Part shown: positions 33,313-35,692 of the stretch, one piece after another
Position numbering within the stretch: the stretch's first letter is position 1
Layout of the letters: every line of letters starts with the position of its first letter
DNA from: an uncultured Mycoplasmatota bacterium
Lineage (GTDB): Bacteria; Bacillota_I; Bacilli_A; RF39; UBA660
Assembly (NCBI GenBank): GCA_948432605.1
Contig: CAOJCV010000003.1
Location: 1 to 35,692, forward strand
Reading direction: 5' to 3'
DNA length: 35,692 bases
The notes under the pieces: model-generated
Database searches by the model: none
Seen by the model: the letters and a program-made list of their open reading frames with translations, nothing else
What the model was told of the DNA's origin: nothing
Made by a program: the position numbers and the translations under genes

Positions 33313-34140
33313 ATGATAGGGAAACCATTTATAAATGAAGAATTATCTCAAGCTATTGAAAATTATTTAAAATTTAAAGATAAACCAGATTCTTTAGAAT
33401 TTTCTTCATTTCCTGTAATGGTAATTCGTTCATTAGTATTTATTTATGGAGAATTAGATATAATAAATCCATATATTACAAGAAATGAAAATAATATGGG
33501 TGGTTTTAATGGTAATTTGATGAAATATGGTATTTCGTTGGAATTAGTTCAAAAGTTTAAAGAATGTTTTCCATCTTTTAAACAAGAAGCTTTAGAGCTG
33601 AAAAAGCCTAATGTTTCTTTTATAAAGATAGAAAAATATTTGATTCAAATGTATTTTTGTAAGAAAAAGATGATGAATTTATCTAGAGAAAATCAACAAG
33701 AATTTAAGAAATTTTTATATTTAAAAGAAAATAATAATGTTAGGATGCAAGAAGATTTGAAAAAATATACAATTCATGAAGAGGAATTGGATTTATATTT
33801 TCAAAGCATTGCTTTTGAATATGCTCATAATTTTATTTTAGAAGAAGCAAGGAGAAGTTTTTTAACTAGAGATGCCTATACTTTACTTGGATATTCTATG
33901 GAACAAATTTATCTTTTAAATGATGCTGATTTAAGGAATGTAAATCAACAAATTTATAATTTTTTTCGTGTCGATTCTAATTTGGAAAATAAAGAGGAAC
34001 TTTTGGAAAAAGCTGTAAATTATTATAAACGTTATGGAAATAAAGTAACTTCTGGAAATGGATTTGTTGATTTTTTGCTTTTTGCTAGTATTTTAGCAAC
34101 TGCTATCTTTGTTACTTTTTTAATATCAGTTGTAGTGTAG
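33313..34140 (+). CDS. Helical protein with C-terminal membrane anchor, unknown
   Basis: 275 residues from ATG 33313, six bases or so after AGGGTGAAG; TATACT boxes at 33289-33300 suggest its own promoter. The body is helical, with conserved-looking segments FPVMVIRSLVFIYGELDIIN and NNMGGFNGNLMKYG, and a final membrane segment FLLFASILATAIFVTFLIS. It is predicted to be cytoplasmic and tail-anchored. No catalytic motif or family is recognised. The yutD-like gene follows 11 bp later with its binding site overlapping this stop. Confidence 0.65.
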   Translation: MIGKPFINEELSQAIENYLKFKDKPDSLEFSSFPVMVIRSLVFIYGELDIINPYITRNENNMGGFNGNLMKYGISLELVQKFKECFPSFKQEALELKKPNVSFIKIEKYLIQMYFCKKKMMNLSRENQQEFKKFLYLKENNNVRMQEDLKKYTIHEEELDLYFQSIAFEYAHNFILEEARRSFLTRDAYTLLGYSMEQIYLLNDADLRNVNQQIYNFFRVDSNLENKEELLEKAVNYYKRYGNKVTSGNGFVDFLLFASILATAIFVTFLISVVV

Positions 34141-34151
34141 AGGGATATTTT

Positions 34152-34439
34152 ATGAAATATATTACAATTCAAAATACTCAATATATGGTAATGAAAGATT
34201 ATAAAAGTGGTTTTGATATAGATGCTGTTTTGGAAAAATATACGGATTATTTTCAAAATTTTGATTATATTGTTGGAGATTGGTCTTATGGAAAGTTGCG
34301 ATTAAAGGGATTTAATAGTAAGACTAATCCTAATTTTAAAGAATGGAATGATATTGATAAAGTAGAAGAGTATATTAAAACTCAATGTCCATATGAATGT
34401 CGTTATTTTATATTAAGTAAGGAGCAAAAATTATCGTAA
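34152..34439 (+). CDS. yutD: YutD-family (DUF1027) protein
   Basis: 95 residues. It matches YutD: VMKDYKSGFDIDAVLEKYTD, FDYIVGDWSYGKLRLKGFNS (the family hallmark DYIVGDWxYGxLRLKGF), IDKVEEYIKTQCPYECRYFIL. It is a small, widely conserved Bacillota protein without an established reaction. The start follows GAGGGA by about seven bases at the end of the previous gene, so the pair is cotranscribed. Confidence 0.88.
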   Translation: MKYITIQNTQYMVMKDYKSGFDIDAVLEKYTDYFQNFDYIVGDWSYGKLRLKGFNSKTNPNFKEWNDIDKVEEYIKTQCPYECRYFILSKEQKLS

Positions 34440-34447
34440 ATTTGTTG

Positions 34448-34476
34448 TTGCTTATTTTTTTGTTTTTTGTTATAAT
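34448..34476 (+). promoter_or_regulatory. Promoter of the 34506-35611 operon
   Basis: TTGCTT (34448-34453), 17-bp spacer, TATAAT (34471-34476), directly upstream of the next gene. Confidence 0.6.
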
Positions 34477-34505
34477 TTTTTTAGAATAGTGAGGGATAAT
34501 GGATT

Positions 34506-34787
34506 ATGAAAGAAAAAGTTATACTAGAGAATCCTAATGGAGAAAAAGAAGAAAGAACTGTGGTATGTCATTTTAAATCTATTAGTGATGCTCGTCCAAA
34601 TATAAAAAATGTTCCTATTTTAGTTGTAGATAAAAATGAACAAAATAATGGAAATAATGTTTTAGAGTTTTTTTGGGAAAAAGATGGTCTTTACCAAGGA
34701 ATTAATGATGAAGCTGCTTGGGGAGAAGTAAAAAGTGTGATTATAAATATGATAAAATCTAATGTAGAAGTGGCAGGTGTAATGTAA
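34506..34787 (+). CDS. Small protein of unknown function
   Basis: 93 residues from ATG 34506 after GAGGGAT. Soluble and mixed alpha/beta: VILENPNGEKEERTVVCHFK, NVPILVVDKNEQ and EDKD-like turns, then a closing helix (EVKSVIINMIKSNVEVAGVM). No motif is recognised. The stop overlaps the following ATG by one base (TAATG), so the two products probably work together. A consensus promoter precedes the pair. Confidence 0.6.
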   Translation: MKEKVILENPNGEKEERTVVCHFKSISDARPNIKNVPILVVDKNEQNNGNNVLEFFWEKDGLYQGINDEAAWGEVKSVIINMIKSNVEVAGVM

Positions 34788-35611
34788 TGGAAGATAAAGT
34801 TATTGTAATTAATAATGTTGATGTTTTAACATGCGCTATTGGTAGTGGTCGTTTTTTGCAAGTTAAAGACGTTCAAAGAAATAGTCTTCGTTCTAATACA
34901 GATGCTGCTTTTCAATCTTTTCAACAAACATCGCAAGTTGAAATGCCTGTGAACGAAGTAGTTATGGAACCTCAATTGTCTAACGAGACTATAGAGATAC
35001 CACAAGTTGTTGAAACTCCAGTAGAAACTTCAATTCCAGTTGTAGAAGCTCCAGCAGAAACACCAGTTGCTGTTGCGGAAGTTCCAGTTGTTTCTCCTGA
35101 ACTTTCAGAGAGTGTATCTATGCCAGTTGTAGAAGAAAATATTTCAATGGAACCTTCAGTTGTAGAAACTCCTCAGGAGAGTGTAGTACCAGTAGTAGAA
35201 AATGCTCCATCTAATGCTGTAGAAATAGTATCTCAAGTTTCTACTGATTCAGAATATGATTTATTAATGGATGAACTTGCAAAAATTGATCAAGAATGCA
35301 ATCAAAAGATTGTAGATATAAATGCTGAACGTGAAGCGAGAAAACAAAAAGTTTTAGCAGATCATAAACAAAAAATTCAAGCAGAAAAAGAACAAATTGT
35401 AGATTTTAAAACGAGAGCAGAAGAACATTTAAAAAATGCTCAGGCAGCAGAACAAATTGCTACTATAGCTCATCAAAATGCTATGAATATAGCTTCTCAA
35501 ACAAATGTAGCAAATACTACTGTGCAGTCAGAAATTCCTTTTGCACCAAATATAACTGGTTTGGAAGATCTCAGTTTAAGTTCTCAACAAGTATTAGCAA
35601 AAATAGCTTAA
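34787..35611 (+). CDS. Val/Pro/Glu-rich repeat and coiled-coil protein, unknown
   Basis: 274 residues. The first 45 residues are mixed (VIVINNVDVLTCAIGSGRF). Residues about 50-155 are a low-complexity region with repeated VVETP, PVVEAPAETP and PVVEE-type units, likely extended and disordered. A coiled coil follows (about 160-225, DELAKIDQECNQKIVDINAE and KQKVLADHKQKIQAEKEQ), then an Ala/Asn/Thr-rich end. There is no signal peptide or membrane segment. The layout suggests a cytoplasmic scaffold or linker protein. It starts in a one-base overlap with the previous gene. Confidence 0.6.
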   Translation: MEDKVIVINNVDVLTCAIGSGRFLQVKDVQRNSLRSNTDAAFQSFQQTSQVEMPVNEVVMEPQLSNETIEIPQVVETPVETSIPVVEAPAETPVAVAEVPVVSPELSESVSMPVVEENISMEPSVVETPQESVVPVVENAPSNAVEIVSQVSTDSEYDLLMDELAKIDQECNQKIVDINAEREARKQKVLADHKQKIQAEKEQIVDFKTRAEEHLKNAQAAEQIATIAHQNAMNIASQTNVANTTVQSEIPFAPNITGLEDLSLSSQQVLAKIA

Positions 35612-35692
35612 GTTTAAGGATAATTGTCAAATAGTGCGTGTAGATACAAAAAAGTGATAATTATTGAAATAGTCAATGTGAATAGCATTGGC

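Overview
The window is about 28 % G+C (eyeball estimate), has strong AG-rich ribosome binding sites and dense gene packing, and carries low-GC Bacillota hallmarks: a YunB-type sporulation gene, YutD, DUF1292, YnbB, and PadR plus HAAS. This points to an AT-rich member of the Bacilli or a Mycoplasmatota-like gut lineage. Tryptophan is read from TGG in every recognisable gene, so the standard bacterial code applies. TGA is nevertheless a rare stop: it ends 3 of the 32 intact genes I list.

Layout. (1) 1-3470 is a decayed accessory stretch: an IS110-family transposase fragment, a frameshifted orphan gene, a secreted beta-helix surface protein, and a wrecked PD-(D/E)XK (Rpn-type) transposase. (2) 3470-8585 holds a small membrane protein, a fused ABC/FtsX-type exporter, a 334-bp structured intergenic region that may encode a small RNA, and a padR-HAAS regulatory pair. 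The PadR gene appears to start at ATT. (3) 8661-12102 is a short run with a single-domain Clp-like AAA+ ATPase, a DapB-like/2,4-diaminopentanoate-dehydrogenase-like oxidoreductase, and a membrane-anchored polysaccharide deacetylase. It ends in a bidirectional terminator. (4) 12136-13765, minus strand: a LigD-like protein with phosphoesterase and polymerase domains but no ligase domain, then tRNA-His. (5) 13847-19878: two small membrane or unknown proteins, a SWIM/SNF2 helicase, a frameshifted tspO pseudogene on the minus strand, a small unknown, and a sugar-transfer ATP-grasp protein.

(6) 19956-25980 is a complete compact type II CRISPR-Cas locus, the most interesting part of the window. The order is cas9 (1084 aa), tracrRNA, cas1, cas2, a Csn2-like gene, then an array of eight 36-bp repeats and seven 30-bp spacers. 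The tracrRNA gene lies between cas9 and cas1. It has a perfect-consensus promoter overlapping the 3' end of cas9, a 26-nt anti-repeat with only two G-U wobbles to the repeat, and its own intrinsic terminator just before the cas1 start. Cas9, tracrRNA and crRNA would form the interference complex; Cas1, Cas2 and the Csn2-like protein would capture spacers. The Csn2-like protein is divergent and carries about 100 extra C-terminal residues.

(7) 26085-31254 is a tightly packed housekeeping run: Spx/ArsC-like protein, SDR oxidoreductase, YnbB-like PLP enzyme, DUF1292 protein, a transglycosylase-like protein, and RluA- and RluB-type pseudouridine synthases. It converges on a ferredoxin with a cysteine-rich tail. 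(8) 31678-35611: a tail-anchored coiled-coil protein, YunB, an unknown membrane protein, YutD, and two unknowns, the last with a Val/Pro/Glu-rich region and a coiled coil.

All calls come from reading the sequence. No database search, folding program or alignment was run.
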